The notes under the pieces were generated by a model that saw nothing but the letters and a program-made list of their open reading frames with translations, was not told where the DNA came from and did not search any database. The translations under genes were made by a program, and so were the position numbers. DNA of 64,000 nucleotides from Sporosarcina sp. BP05 (GTDB lineage: Bacteria > Bacillota > Bacilli > Bacillales_A > Planococcaceae), in contig NZ_JACFTD010000002.1 of assembly GCF_014282005.1 (NCBI RefSeq), positions 310,001 to 374,000 of the forward strand, in the 5' to 3' direction. The number at the start of each line of letters is the position of its first letter. The first letter of the stretch is position 1. Below are positions 34,486 through 43,244 of the stretch, piece by piece.

Positions 34486-35534
34486 AAAAGCTTAGCCTTT
34501 TTCTAAGAGAACATCTATCTTTCCTCGTTTTTCAACTAATTCTTATATTGTTCATTATGCTGCTGTATTGGTTGGATGGTTTCCGCAATTTTAACACAGC
34601 TGTCTATTCAATCAGTATGAGCATGTTGTTGACCAGCGGCTATTTACTGGGGAAATTTATTATGAGGCGTTCATTTTACGACGCTATCACGCGTAAGCCA
34701 AGAAAGATGGAAGATGCACTTATCCGATTTGCACAAGCACCAGAGCATCGGCAAACGACTGAGTTTACACGTGAATTATACCGGTTGTATCAAAATGAAG
34801 TGCAGCGATTGTATGCAGCTCAACATCGCCAACTCCACTTCATGAATCAGTGGGTCCATCAGATGAAAACTCCAATTTCCGTTATGAGACTTTTACTGCA
34901 GGAAAAAGATGACCTCGACCGTGAAAGTATCACTGAAGAGGTAGAGAAAATACGGCGTGGGCTTGATTCGGTTCTTGTCAATGCACGGCTCGAAACGTTT
35001 GAACAAGATATGCAAATCGAGCGCATTGGTTTGAAAAAACTCGTACAAGAAATCGTGACGGAACATAAGCGGCTGTTCATTACCAATGGCGTATTTCCGG
35101 TTATTTCAATCGATGACAACTTTCTTGTTGCCACAGATGTGAAGTGGATGAAAATCGTCATCGGGCAGTTTATTACTAATTCGGTGAAATATACATTCGA
35201 TGAAGGGAAGAAAGTCCATTTAACTGCGACTTGTACAGGGCATGGACTCAAATTGACAATTCGCGATGAAGGAATCGGCATTGCATCTTCGGATCTGAAG
35301 CGAGTTACCAAAGCTTTCTTCACTGGTGAAAATGGCCGACTGACTGGGGAATCAACAGGAATGGGACTTTATATAGCGTCAGAAGTGTGCACTCGGTTAG
35401 GTCATCCACTATCAATTGAGTCTGAAAAAGGAATGGGGACAACGGTGAGCGTACTTTTTGAAAATGGAGAGGCTGGTGAGACGGGTGAAACGGAACACAA
35501 TCGTGGAACTGACGGAAGTGACAAAGATTTATGA
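34482..35534 (+). CDS. intramembrane-sensing histidine kinase, BceS-like
   Basis: 350 residues. Two membrane helices (about 12-31 and 39-60) are joined by only about 8 residues, so there is no extracellular sensor; such kinases sense through their partner transporter. Phospho-accepting His126 is in QWVHQMKTPISV; ATPase motifs are NSVKYTF, DEGIGI and GMGLYIASE. The 3' end overlaps the ABC ATPase gene by 50 bp from its preferred start. Same operon as the regulator and transporter. Confidence 0.9.
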   Translation: MKKLSLFLREHLSFLVFQLILILFIMLLYWLDGFRNFNTAVYSISMSMLLTSGYLLGKFIMRRSFYDAITRKPRKMEDALIRFAQAPEHRQTTEFTRELYRLYQNEVQRLYAAQHRQLHFMNQWVHQMKTPISVMRLLLQEKDDLDRESITEEVEKIRRGLDSVLVNARLETFEQDMQIERIGLKKLVQEIVTEHKRLFITNGVFPVISIDDNFLVATDVKWMKIVIGQFITNSVKYTFDEGKKVHLTATCTGHGLKLTIRDEGIGIASSDLKRVTKAFFTGENGRLTGESTGMGLYIASEVCTRLGHPLSIESEKGMGTTVSVLFENGEAGETGETEHNRGTDGSDKDL

Positions 35535-36267
35535 AGGAAAAGTGATGCACCGGGCTTTGAATCGTCTCGACTTTGAAGTGGAGGAAGGTGAGTTTGTCGC
35601 GGTAATGGGGCCTTCCGGAAGCGGAAAAACTACTTTGCTGAACTTGATTTCAACGATTACATTACCGACATATGGACGCCTGATGATAAATGGAATTGAG
35701 CCAGAAGCGCTCAAGCAAAACGATCTGGCACTATTTCGACGACGCAATCTCGGCTTCGTTTTTCAAGATATTAACTTGCTTCAAATGCTGACGGTAGAGG
35801 AGAATCTTGTTTTGCCACTGACCCTTGATGGCTTATCTGTACCTGAAATGGAAATACGCATTGCGGAAACCGCAGCACGTCTTGATTTGACTGGCATACT
35901 GAACCGCAGACCCGATGAACTTTCAGGGGGACAAGCACAGCGAACGGCGATTGGGCGGGCACTTATTCATAAACCCAAAATTATTCTCGCTGATGAACCA
36001 ACTGGGAATCTCGATTCGAAGTCTGCGAAAGATGTGCTGGAATTGCTAAGTCATATTAATAAAAACGAAAAAACAACTGTCGTTATGGTGACGCATGATC
36101 CGATTGCCGCCAGTTATTGTGACCGCGTGCTATTCATCAAGGACGGCGAATTTTTCAATGAAATCTATAAAGATGAAAGACGTCAAACATTTTTCCAACG
36201 TATTTTGAACGTCTTGTCTCTTCTCGGGGGGAATGTTAATGACCTTTCGTCAGTTCGCTTACCGTAA
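35485..36267 (+). CDS. BceA-like ABC transporter ATPase
   Basis: 260 residues from the preferred GTG at 35485; earlier in-frame starts at 35458 and 35464 would lie deeper in the kinase gene. Walker A GPSGSGKTT, Q-loop FQDINLL, signature LSGGQAQR, Walker B IILADEP and switch His in MVTHD. This is the MacB/BceA group that energises peptide-antibiotic detoxification rather than classic export. The 3' end overlaps the permease gene by 29 bp. Confidence 0.88.
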   Translation: MKRNTIVELTEVTKIYEGKVMHRALNRLDFEVEEGEFVAVMGPSGSGKTTLLNLISTITLPTYGRLMINGIEPEALKQNDLALFRRRNLGFVFQDINLLQMLTVEENLVLPLTLDGLSVPEMEIRIAETAARLDLTGILNRRPDELSGGQAQRTAIGRALIHKPKIILADEPTGNLDSKSAKDVLELLSHINKNEKTTVVMVTHDPIAASYCDRVLFIKDGEFFNEIYKDERRQTFFQRILNVLSLLGGNVNDLSSVRLP

Positions 36268-38173
36268 TGTCATTCGAAATAGGCGTGTTTACACTGCATT
36301 TTTCATGGCTAGTGTTTTCTCAGTTATGGTATTTTTCCTTTACTCCATGTTGTTGTTTCATCCATCCATAGAAAATCGGTTTGTTCAAGAAATTGCCTTC
36401 ATGGGTATGGTTATCGCAGAAATTATTTTATATATTTTCACTGTGTTTTTCCTGTTTTATTCGATGCGGGCATTTCTTCAGGCAAGATCGAAGGAATTTG
36501 GCATCTTGCTGCATTTAGGGATGGCAAAGCGACAATTGAAACGCCTTATTTTCATTGAGACAATGATCATCGGGGTTGCATCTATTGTGGCGGGGACTAT
36601 TCTCGGATTTATGTTTTCGAAATTCTTTTTCATGATTATTCGGGAAATCGTTCTTTTGCCAGCATTGCCACTCTATTTTTCATGGGAGCCCTTTGCATTG
36701 ACGATTGGGGCTTTTCTAAGCTTATTTATCATTATTTCATATGTCGCGCCAGTGTTCATTCGGACCGGAGAAGTGGCTGATCTTATACTAGGAGATGCGG
36801 GAAATCGGGGCGCATACGGCTATTCAAAAACACGTGGCTATCTTGGATTACTTTTCCTTGCTTTGTCATATGCAATGGCGGCGTCGACAACGAATTCAGT
36901 TGTTATTGGCCTAATCTTTTTCCTGCCACCGCTTGCAACGGTAGGGACTTATTATTTTTTCATGGATTCCTTACCGTTTCTGTTGCATAAGCTTCGCAAA
37001 CGGAAAAAGTACTATTGGCATCATTTTTGGTTACTATCGATTTCCGAAGGTGTCGTTCGGCTTCGTGAAAATGCGCGTATGTTTTTCATTGTGACAATTG
37101 TGTCCACTGTAGCGTTCATGTCGGTTGGCATACTTGCATCGCTTACTTCGTTTGCTTCCCAGTACCATGAAATGCATCCGCTGGGTCTCATTTATAAAAG
37201 TAAGTCAGAGAATGCACAGGAAAGGAAGCATATCGCGCAGCTTGTTGATGAATTGAATGCGGAGCAGATTGATTATTCACTTGTCCGGTTCCAGGTGTTG
37301 GAACAGACTTCGACGTTTACGGAAAACACCGTTGCGATACTGAAGCTATCCAATGTGAATATGCTTGCTCAGTCATTTGGTTATCAAGCGATTGACATGA
37401 AAAAAGGCCAAGCCGTTTTCCTACCACCTTCTGCTTCATCCTATGACCAGCTGAAGAATCGTAGCGTGAAAACGCTACTCCAAGAAAGTAACATCCACGT
37501 TACGATAGATGGGGCGTATCCCTATCATTTATTTTCAGCGTATTCGATTGCATCAAACGCTATCGTTTTGAATGATGCAGATTATGAGTTGGTCTTCGAA
37601 AAAGGATTCACTCAGAGGGGGAAGTCATTTTCCTACTACGCATTCAATGTGCCCGATTGGCAAAAAACAAAGGAAATCGGCTTATCCATCGATGCTAAGG
37701 TTGCGGAATCATTTCTTGCCGGGGGATCTAGTGATTTACCGTATTCATTTGAAAATCCGGGCTTGAATTATTCGGTCATCCGCACGACATTTTCACTGTT
37801 ATTGTTCATTGGCTTACTACTGGCAGCTGTATTTTTCCTGGCGGCAGGAAGTTTCATTTACTTCAGACTCTATACATCACTTGAAAGTGATCGTAAACAG
37901 TTCGACGTCCTGCGGCGCATGGGTATCACGGATCGTGAGTTCAAGAAAATTGTCAACCGCCAATTAATCCCGCAATTTTTCTTCCCATGGGGAGTTGCAT
38001 TTGTCCATAGTTCGTTCGCATTTCTGTCTTTACAAGTAATTTGGGATGCACTTGCGGAAATTTCGATTGTAAAAGAACTAGTCCTCGTTCTTGCCGGATT
38101 TACGCTGATGCAGATCTTCTATTTCTATTTGATACGCTGGCGCTATCTTGCGCATATTAAAGCATCGGTGTGA
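36239..38173 (+). CDS. BceB-like ABC transporter permease
   Basis: 644 residues with an FtsX-type layout of ten membrane helices and a large extracellular domain of about 210 residues between helices 7 and 8 (roughly 305-515), the hallmark of Bce transporters and the likely antibiotic-binding part. ATG at 36239 has correct spacing from GGGGGG; the ATG at 36233 is too close. It works with the ATPase above and signals to the kinase. Followed by a strong hairpin terminator. Confidence 0.9.
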   Translation: MTFRQFAYRNVIRNRRVYTAFFMASVFSVMVFFLYSMLLFHPSIENRFVQEIAFMGMVIAEIILYIFTVFFLFYSMRAFLQARSKEFGILLHLGMAKRQLKRLIFIETMIIGVASIVAGTILGFMFSKFFFMIIREIVLLPALPLYFSWEPFALTIGAFLSLFIIISYVAPVFIRTGEVADLILGDAGNRGAYGYSKTRGYLGLLFLALSYAMAASTTNSVVIGLIFFLPPLATVGTYYFFMDSLPFLLHKLRKRKKYYWHHFWLLSISEGVVRLRENARMFFIVTIVSTVAFMSVGILASLTSFASQYHEMHPLGLIYKSKSENAQERKHIAQLVDELNAEQIDYSLVRFQVLEQTSTFTENTVAILKLSNVNMLAQSFGYQAIDMKKGQAVFLPPSASSYDQLKNRSVKTLLQESNIHVTIDGAYPYHLFSAYSIASNAIVLNDADYELVFEKGFTQRGKSFSYYAFNVPDWQKTKEIGLSIDAKVAESFLAGGSSDLPYSFENPGLNYSVIRTTFSLLLFIGLLLAAVFFLAAGSFIYFRLYTSLESDRKQFDVLRRMGITDREFKKIVNRQLIPQFFFPWGVAFVHSSFAFLSLQVIWDALAEISIVKELVLVLAGFTLMQIFYFYLIRWRYLAHIKASV

Positions 38174-38203
38174 TGTTTCTGATGCTTTACTCTGTTCGTG
38201 TAC

Positions 38204-38420
38204 CTCGTGTGTTGATTAACCAAACCAGTAAATGACTGCTTAGGGATACGACTTTGTCGCATCCCTAAGCAGTTTTATTCGTTAATCGTATGGTGGCCAC
38301 ACGTAACCCTCTGTAAAGTTGTCGTGATTATTTTGTCCAAAGCGAGCCGAAAACGAACAAGTAGAAATGGAAACTTTCACACTTTACTTACAAGTACTTC
38401 ATGTACTTTACTAGTCTATT
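38204..38420 (+). repeat. R3 element, copy 3 (partial)
   Basis: Left end CTCGTGTGTTGATTAACC is the inverted form of the R3 right end. It is followed by the conserved TTAGGGATACGAC hairpin, then TTAATCGTATGGTGGCC and the GTCGTGATTATTTTGTCCAA..GCCGAAAACG module (38330-38355). The usual right end is missing. Confidence 0.6.
38234..38277 (+). terminator. terminator of the Bce-type operon, within R3
   Basis: ACTGCTTAGGGATACGAC pairs with GTCGCATCCCTAAGCAGT (one mismatch), followed by TTTT. The core is shared with the hairpin at 54444-54487. Confidence 0.82.
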
Positions 38421-38462
38421 GATTTTTCAGAACTTTTCTTATATAATGATTATGGTGAACGG

Positions 38463-38476
38463 TGAATGATCATTCA
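38463..38476. promoter_or_regulatory. FadR-like palindromic operator ahead of the acyl-CoA ligase gene
   Basis: TGAATGATCATTCA, perfect palindrome, 24 bp before the start codon and just after a TATAAT-like -10 region. Matches the core at 6416-6429. Confidence 0.6.
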
Positions 38477-38499
38477 TTTAATCAAAAGGGGATGAACGT

Positions 38500-40053
38500 A
38501 TGAATTTAGTTACGCGAGTACACGAAATTGCAATGACACAGCCTGAAAAAGCGGCGTATCACTTTATGGGGAAAGATACATCATATGCAGAATTCGATCA
38601 ATCGGTATCCATGTTCGCATCTGCACTGCAAGATCTAGGCGTTGGCAAAGGGGATCACGTCGCATTTCTGCTAGGCAATACACCACATTTTCTGGTATCG
38701 CTTTATGCAACAATGCGTATTGGTGCAACAGCAATTCCGGTTAATCCAATTTACACGCCAGACGAAATTTCGTACATCATACATAACAGTGATGCGTTGG
38801 CTGTTATCGCGCTGGACCTTCTGCTACCACTAGTTGAGCAGGCGGCGGGTGCATTTCCGACTGTTGAGCACTATGTGATTTGCGAAACCGTTCCAGAAAC
38901 ACCAGAGAAAATCGCCGCACTTCCAGCTGCCGTGAGGTCGAAAGTTCGTTCATTTACACAACTTATTGCTACAGGAAGACCTAATCAGGAACCCGTTGCT
39001 GTTGAGGAAAATGAAACCGCTATCATTCTGTATACATCAGGCACGACAGGACAGCCAAAAGGTGCGATGCTGACACATGGCAATCTGTATTCAAATGCGC
39101 GCGATGTGGCGGATTACCTGGATTTCACGGAAAATGACCGCGTTGTAGCGACGCTGCCAGTCTTCCATGTCTTCGCGCTTACAGTTGTTGTCAATGCGCC
39201 ACTAGTGAAAGGTGCAACGATTTTACTGGTACCGCGCTTCAGTCCAGCAGAGGTATTCAAAGTCGTCAAGGAACAGCAGGCGACTATTTTCGCGGCGGTA
39301 CCGACAATGTACAATTTCTTATACCAGTTCCCAGACGCTGATCCGAGCGATTTCAAAACTGTTCGGAGAACTATTTCAGGTGGATCATCACTGCCGGTTG
39401 CATTGCTGCATAATTTCGAAGAGAAATTCAATGTACAGATTTCGGAAGGATATGGTCTTTCTGAAGCATCACCTGTAACATGCTTCAATCCGACTGATCG
39501 TGAGCGTATCCCTGGTTCAATCGGGACGAATATCATCAATGTCGAAAATAAAGTCGTTGATGAATTGGGCAATGAAGTACCAGTCGGGGAAGTCGGCGAA
39601 TTAGTCGTACGTGGACCGAATGTCATGAAAGGCTATTATAAAATGCCTGAAGAAACAGAGTCCGCTATTCGGGATGGCTGGTTGTACACGGGGGATATGG
39701 CCAAACGCGATGAAAATGGCTACTTCTACATCGTTGACCGTAAAAAAGACCTTGTTATCGTCGGGGGCTATAATGTCTATCCGCGTGAAGTTGAAGAAGT
39801 ATTATTTACTCATCGTGATATCGTCGAAGCGGCAGTCATTGGCTTGCCTGATCTAGATTTCGGCGAAGCAGTCCATGCATTTGTTGTCTTAAAAGAGGGT
39901 GTCAAAGAGGACAAAGAAGCACTAATCGCATACTGTGCGACTCGTTTGGCGAAATACAAGGTACCGAAACAAATCGAGTTTTTAGATGAATTGCCGAAAA
40001 ACACGACTGGTAAAATATTGAGACGGTCATTGAAAGACCAAGTGAAAGTCTAA
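38500..40053 (+). CDS. long-chain fatty acid-CoA ligase
   Basis: 517 residues, adenylate-forming superfamily. Core motifs: IILYTSGTTGQPKGAML (ATP loop), EGYGLSEASP, GWLYTGDMAKRDENGY, and the hinge plus C-terminal GGYNVYPREVEEVL and NTTGKILRRSL with the catalytic Lys. It activates fatty acids with ATP and CoA for beta-oxidation (LcfA-like). ATG follows AAAAGGGG. The palindromic operator in its promoter points to induction by fatty acids through a FadR-type repressor (inference). Monocistronic here. Confidence 0.9.
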   Translation: MNLVTRVHEIAMTQPEKAAYHFMGKDTSYAEFDQSVSMFASALQDLGVGKGDHVAFLLGNTPHFLVSLYATMRIGATAIPVNPIYTPDEISYIIHNSDALAVIALDLLLPLVEQAAGAFPTVEHYVICETVPETPEKIAALPAAVRSKVRSFTQLIATGRPNQEPVAVEENETAIILYTSGTTGQPKGAMLTHGNLYSNARDVADYLDFTENDRVVATLPVFHVFALTVVVNAPLVKGATILLVPRFSPAEVFKVVKEQQATIFAAVPTMYNFLYQFPDADPSDFKTVRRTISGGSSLPVALLHNFEEKFNVQISEGYGLSEASPVTCFNPTDRERIPGSIGTNIINVENKVVDELGNEVPVGEVGELVVRGPNVMKGYYKMPEETESAIRDGWLYTGDMAKRDENGYFYIVDRKKDLVIVGGYNVYPREVEEVLFTHRDIVEAAVIGLPDLDFGEAVHAFVVLKEGVKEDKEALIAYCATRLAKYKVPKQIEFLDELPKNTTGKILRRSLKDQVKV

Positions 40054-40078
40054 CTGGATAAGTTGAGATAGAGATTCC

Positions 40079-40282
40079 TTTCAAATCCGCTACGGCGCTA
40101 GGGGATGCCTCCCGCCCTAAGTCAGATGAGTTATCCTTTGACCTATATGGAATAACCTCTTGGCATTGACTGTATAATTTCAGCAAAGAACGCAGAAATT
40201 ATACAAACCGAACTCTTCGTTGTTCGGTTGGCTACCCCTTGTAAGGCGCCTTCGCTCAGATTAGATAGGTATTCATTTGTTC
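40079..40282 (-). repeat. R1 dispersed repeat, copy 2 (long form)
   Basis: Minus orientation. Carries both ends found in the 62.4 kb copy: GAACAAATGAATACC..GAGCGAAGGCGCC and TTAGGGCGGGAGGCATCCCC. The middle part (about 40120-40230) is unrelated to the other copies. Confidence 0.75.
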
Positions 40283-40295
40283 AATATATATAGGT

Positions 40296-40330
40296 AGACC
40301 TCTCCGGGTTGTTAACGGGGGGTCTTTTAT
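40296..40330 (+). terminator. terminator-like hairpin between R1 copies
   Basis: GACCTCTCCG pairs with CGGGGGGTC, followed by TTTTATAT. The gene it serves is unclear; the nearest plus-strand gene ends 240 bp upstream. Confidence 0.55.
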
Positions 40331-40364
40331 ATATTCGGCACTACTTATTTAGAATTAACTAGTT

Positions 40365-40440
40365 ATGTTGAAATAAAGAATTCCAATGAATTCGCTTAGG
40401 CCACCCCTTGTAAGGTGCCTTCGCTCAGATTATATAGGTG
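40365..40440 (-). repeat. R1 dispersed repeat, copy 3
   Basis: Shares ATGTTGAAATAAAGAATTCC, CCCCTTGTAAGG and CTTCGCTCAGATTA with copies 1 and 2 (plus-strand text). Confidence 0.8.
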
Positions 40441-40560
40441 GCATACCTCAACAGTATAACGAACAAATCTAGCGACAAAGCGATGTTTGAAGAACATTCT
40501 ATTTGTTAAGTGCCGACTATGTAGTGGTCTAGTAAGGTGTGGTATTCCAGGTGTCAAATA

Positions 40561-40613
40561 GAAAAAGGGCTAGTCCAAGCAAGCCGCGCAATTGCGTCTT
40601 ACAGGGTAGCCCA
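40561..40613 (-). terminator. terminator of the first coat-cluster gene
   Basis: GGGCTA pairs with TAGCCC around a long, partly paired loop, followed by CTTTTTC on the minus strand. Confidence 0.55.
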
Positions 40614-40621
40614 TAATCCTG

Positions 40622-40888
40622 TTAAAACCCGAAGTTACACTCGCAAGAATGGTGCTTGCGGTGGCAATGTTGGTGAGTAGAATTCCGACACTGGTTGCAA
40701 CCAGTATCAGGTCTCCAAACACGACTTTCTCCAGTATGTCTGAATGTGATTGTGCACGTATTTTGCGGTCTGCTCTCTGAACAGCATTGTGAATGACTGT
40801 GCTGGGGTTTGTGGGAACCACATCCACATCTGCAATCATGACCATGTTTACCGGCATTTTGGTTATTATTCATTGAAAAAGAAGACAT
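40622..40888 (-). CDS. Cys/His-rich candidate spore coat protein
   Basis: 88 residues with about 12 Cys and 13 His, no membrane segment: CRCGCGSHKPQHSHSQCC near the N-terminus and HQHCHRKHHSCECNFGF at the end. ATG at 40888 follows AAAGGAGG. No named family recognised. The composition, position beside cotH and the shared promoter block with the next two genes suggest a coat or outermost-layer protein, possibly crosslinked or metal-binding (inference). Confidence 0.65.
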   Translation of the reverse strand: MSSFSMNNNQNAGKHGHDCRCGCGSHKPQHSHSQCCSESRPQNTCTITFRHTGESRVWRPDTGCNQCRNSTHQHCHRKHHSCECNFGF

Positions 40889-40987
40889 ACTCTTACCTCC
40901 TTTCATCTTAATTAAGAGAAAGAAAGTGGATAACTATTCCTTATATAAGAATCGTATCGCTAATCGTAATTAATCTTTCCCTCCCCT

Positions 40988-40996
40988 TAAACTATG
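40988..40996 (-). promoter_or_regulatory. SigK-like -10 element of the first coat-cluster gene
   Basis: CATAGTTTA on the minus strand fits the sigma-K -10 consensus CATAnnnTA, 100 bp before the start codon. It lies in a roughly 45-bp block also found ahead of the other two coat genes (41602-41650 and 41976-42028). Confidence 0.45.
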
Positions 40997-41074
40997 TGGC
41001 TGTCCCACACATGAAGTGGACAAACGTTTACAGTGAAAAAATAAATAATGCCGTGCCTATTAAATGTGACGATA

Positions 41075-41110
41075 ACGAAAACCCCTCTCCGTGGAAAGGG
41101 GTTTTCGTTT
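41075..41110 (-). terminator. terminator of the CotG-like gene
   Basis: AACGAAAACCCCT pairs with AGGGGTTTTCGTT; T-rich on both sides. Confidence 0.85.
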
Positions 41111-41143
41111 GAATACATTTAGTTGTAAGAATTGCTAAGGTGA

Positions 41144-41503
41144 TTACTTATAGCGACCACAGCAAGGGCGTCCCTTGTGACTTGATTGCTTTTGTTCACA
41201 GCAATCTCGTCGCTTGTGGCTTGGGAGTTGTGGACCAATGCAAGGAGAGTGATGGTTCGTTGATGATTCACTTTTACTACAAGTACGTCGTTTTTGGCAT
41301 GTGCGTTTTTTGTCGCTAGTATGCCGTTTCTTACAGCAAGGACATCGATCGCTACTTGTCCGCCGTTCATGTCTAGCTGTTCGGCGGTCGTCATCCGAAT
41401 GTTTTTTGGTACTGGAAGGCTCCTGGAACATGAAATTGTCTATTCCTAAGCTAACAACCTTATTAATCGCTTTTTGAATGTCATCATTAAACAATAGTGA
41501 CAT
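41144..41503 (-). CDS. CotG-like spore coat protein, candidate CotH substrate
   Basis: 119 residues from ATG at 41503 (AAAGGAGG seven bases upstream); the longer frame to 41674 has no ribosome site. The N-terminus MSLLFNDDIQKAINKVVSLG is shared with the next gene. The rest is a low-complexity basic region rich in Ser, Lys, Arg, His and Cys with loose repeats such as SHKRRDCC, SSHKGRPCC and SDKKRTCQKRRTC. B. subtilis CotG is a Lys/Ser/His repeat protein phosphorylated by CotH and encoded divergently beside cotH. This gene fits that description by composition and position, not by strict alignment. Confidence 0.72.
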   Translation of the reverse strand: MSLLFNDDIQKAINKVVSLGIDNFMFQEPSSTKKHSDDDRRTARHERRTSSDRCPCCKKRHTSDKKRTCQKRRTCSKSESSTNHHSPCIGPQLPSHKRRDCCEQKQSSHKGRPCCGRYK

Positions 41504-41601
41504 GTTAAAACCTCCTTTCTTTGTAGGTAGGGAATGGAGATTTACTACTATACCTCTATGCAGAATAAATTCAGAGTTTATACAACTCCTTACTCTCCTC
41601 T

Positions 41602-41610
41602 TAATGTACG
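41602..41610 (-). promoter_or_regulatory. SigK-like -10 element of the CotG-like gene
   Basis: CGTACATTA on the minus strand, one mismatch from CATAnnnTA, 99 bp before the start; flanked by the shared coat-promoter block. Confidence 0.4.
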
Positions 41611-41712
41611 TGGCTGCATGAAAAGTGTAAGGGGCAAACGCACAAGTTTTGGAAATAACAACAAGTGGATCCATCCCTCATACAATTGTAGTGGCGCCCT
41701 GCATTATCTTTC

Positions 41713-41916
41713 CTACTTGTTATTTCTCCTTCTATTTGGCCGTTTTCCGGAATCATGTTGATTTTTGTTCGAGAATGTTTGGGTTTGTGAAGCACGTCTG
41801 TATCTGTTCGCTTGCGTCTTGGTATCACGAGGATCCTGTGACATTAAGTTATCTAATCCTAAGCGATCAGTTCTATTCTTTACTTTTTGTATTTCATCAT
41901 CAAAAAATAGTGACAT
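41713..41916 (-). CDS. small basic coat-type protein, paralog of the CotG-like N-terminus
   Basis: 67 residues: MSLFFDDEIQKVKNRTDRLG followed by DNLMSQDP, matching the neighbour's N-terminus, then a basic Arg/Lys/Asn/Gln tail without cysteines. ATG follows AAAAAGGAGG. It may be a shortened duplicate of the CotG-like gene or an independent small coat protein. Divergent from cotH. Confidence 0.68.
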   Translation of the reverse strand: MSLFFDDEIQKVKNRTDRLGLDNLMSQDPRDTKTQANRYRRASQTQTFSNKNQHDSGKRPNRRRNNK

Positions 41917-41975
41917 GTCCGCCCTCCTTTTTCATTTATTGGGAGAAAAGAACTTTGTAATCCTTCCTCTCTCCT

Positions 41976-41984
41976 TAAAGTACG
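41976..41984 (-). promoter_or_regulatory. SigK-like -10 element of the small coat-type gene
   Basis: CGTACTTTA on the minus strand, one mismatch from CATAnnnTA, 60 bp before the start, again inside the shared block (CTTAAAGTACG, then GACAAATGCA on the plus strand). Confidence 0.4.
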
Positions 41985-42103
41985 CGGTTGTACCTACGGC
42001 ATAAGAGACAAATGCATACACGTTAAAAATAATTAGCTGTTTGGAGTAACGTTGAGCAGTTGAATACATACGAATAGGATAAAAGGGAAGGGGTAGAATT
42101 CAA

Positions 42104-43195
42104 ATGGGTGCTGTCATGGAACTACCTGAATACCAACTATTTATTCATCCTAGCGCAGTAAATGAATTGCGAAAAGATAGTTGGATGGATGATCCAGTTG
42201 CCGCAAAACTGGCGATTAATAAAAAGAAATATACGATAGATCTTGCATATCGCGGCTCTCATATTCGAGATTTACCAAAGAAATCGTATCAACTCTCGTT
42301 TTACAAACCAAGCACGTATAGAAACGCAAAAGAGGTTCATTTGAATGCGGAATTTAAAGACCCTTCATTGTTAAGAAATAAATTATCTTTTGATTTTTTT
42401 AATGAAATCGGATGCCTGGCTCCCAACTCACGTTTCGTACTTTTGAAATTGAATGGAAAAGATGAAGGGGTATATTTAGAGATAGAATCAGTGGATGAAC
42501 ATTTTTTGGCGAATCGACAGTTGCCGGAAGGACCGCTCTATTATGCAGTTGATGGGGATGCTAACTTTTCGTTGATGAGTGATCTTGATAAAGAAGTAAA
42601 GAAATCGCTCATATTAGGCTATGAACAAAAGTATGGACCAGCGCAAGCTGATGAACAAATACAGCACTTAATCATAAATATTAATACCATTCCTAGAGAA
42701 GAATTTGAACATGAAATCGTAAAGTATGTAAATGTGGATAAGTATCTTAGGTGGCTTGCTGGGGTTGTTTTCACTCAAAATTTCGACGGATTTGTTCATA
42801 ACTATGCACTGTACCAGAATGGGGACACGGGTCTGTTTGAAATTATCCCTTGGGATTACGATGCGACATGGGGAAGAGATGTTAATGGAGAAAGCATGCG
42901 GGCAGATTATTTGAGAATCGAAGGATTTAATACCCTTACCGCAAGAATTCTCGATGTGAAAACATTTCGAACGCAATACAAGAATCTGTTAGAAGAGATA
43001 TTAACTAGCAAATTTAATGTGGACTATATGAAACCTAAAATACAAGCTATGCATAATTTAATAAGGCCTTATGTTCAAAAGGATCCCTATGAAAAGGACA
43101 ATATCGACCTTTTCGATGGTGAACCGGATTTCATCTGTGCGTATATTGAGGCTCGAGGAAACTATATAAGAAGCCAATTAGATGCTTTGCATTAG
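42104..43195 (+). CDS. cotH: spore coat protein kinase CotH
   Basis: 363 residues, CotH atypical kinase family, very near the length of B. subtilis CotH. Landmarks: DLAYRGSHIRDLPKKSYQLSF (glycine loop and Lys region), EVHLNAEFKDPSLLRNKLSFD, FVLLKLNGKDEGVYLEIE, NFDGFVHNYALYQNGDTGLF (catalytic loop) and IIPWDYDATWGRD (metal-binding Asp). It phosphorylates coat proteins such as CotG and CotB during spore maturation. ATG follows AAGGGG. A CATACGAATA string upstream resembles a sporulation -10 element. Confidence 0.92.
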   Translation: MGAVMELPEYQLFIHPSAVNELRKDSWMDDPVAAKLAINKKKYTIDLAYRGSHIRDLPKKSYQLSFYKPSTYRNAKEVHLNAEFKDPSLLRNKLSFDFFNEIGCLAPNSRFVLLKLNGKDEGVYLEIESVDEHFLANRQLPEGPLYYAVDGDANFSLMSDLDKEVKKSLILGYEQKYGPAQADEQIQHLIININTIPREEFEHEIVKYVNVDKYLRWLAGVVFTQNFDGFVHNYALYQNGDTGLFEIIPWDYDATWGRDVNGESMRADYLRIEGFNTLTARILDVKTFRTQYKNLLEEILTSKFNVDYMKPKIQAMHNLIRPYVQKDPYEKDNIDLFDGEPDFICAYIEARGNYIRSQLDALH

Positions 43196-43205
43196 GTGGA
43201 AATTT

Positions 43206-43238
43206 GAAAAACCCTTTCCATGGAGGAGAGGGTTTTTG
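43206..43238. terminator. terminator between cotH and hepT
   Basis: AAAAACCCT..CC pairs with GG..AGGGTTTTT; usable from both sides. Confidence 0.85.
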
Positions 43239-43244
43239 GCTGAA

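Larger units (their letters stand above)
40054..40621. other. intergenic region with two R1 copies
   Basis: 568 bp between the acyl-CoA ligase gene and the coat cluster. It holds two R1 copies, a free-standing terminator-like hairpin and the terminator of the first coat gene. No gene seen. Confidence 0.6.

Noticed and set aside
41601-41828. Cys-rich minus-strand ORF ending HFSCSHVH
   Set aside because: It overlaps the small coat-type gene in another frame and its Cys-rich end is simply the conserved promoter block of the next gene read as codons.
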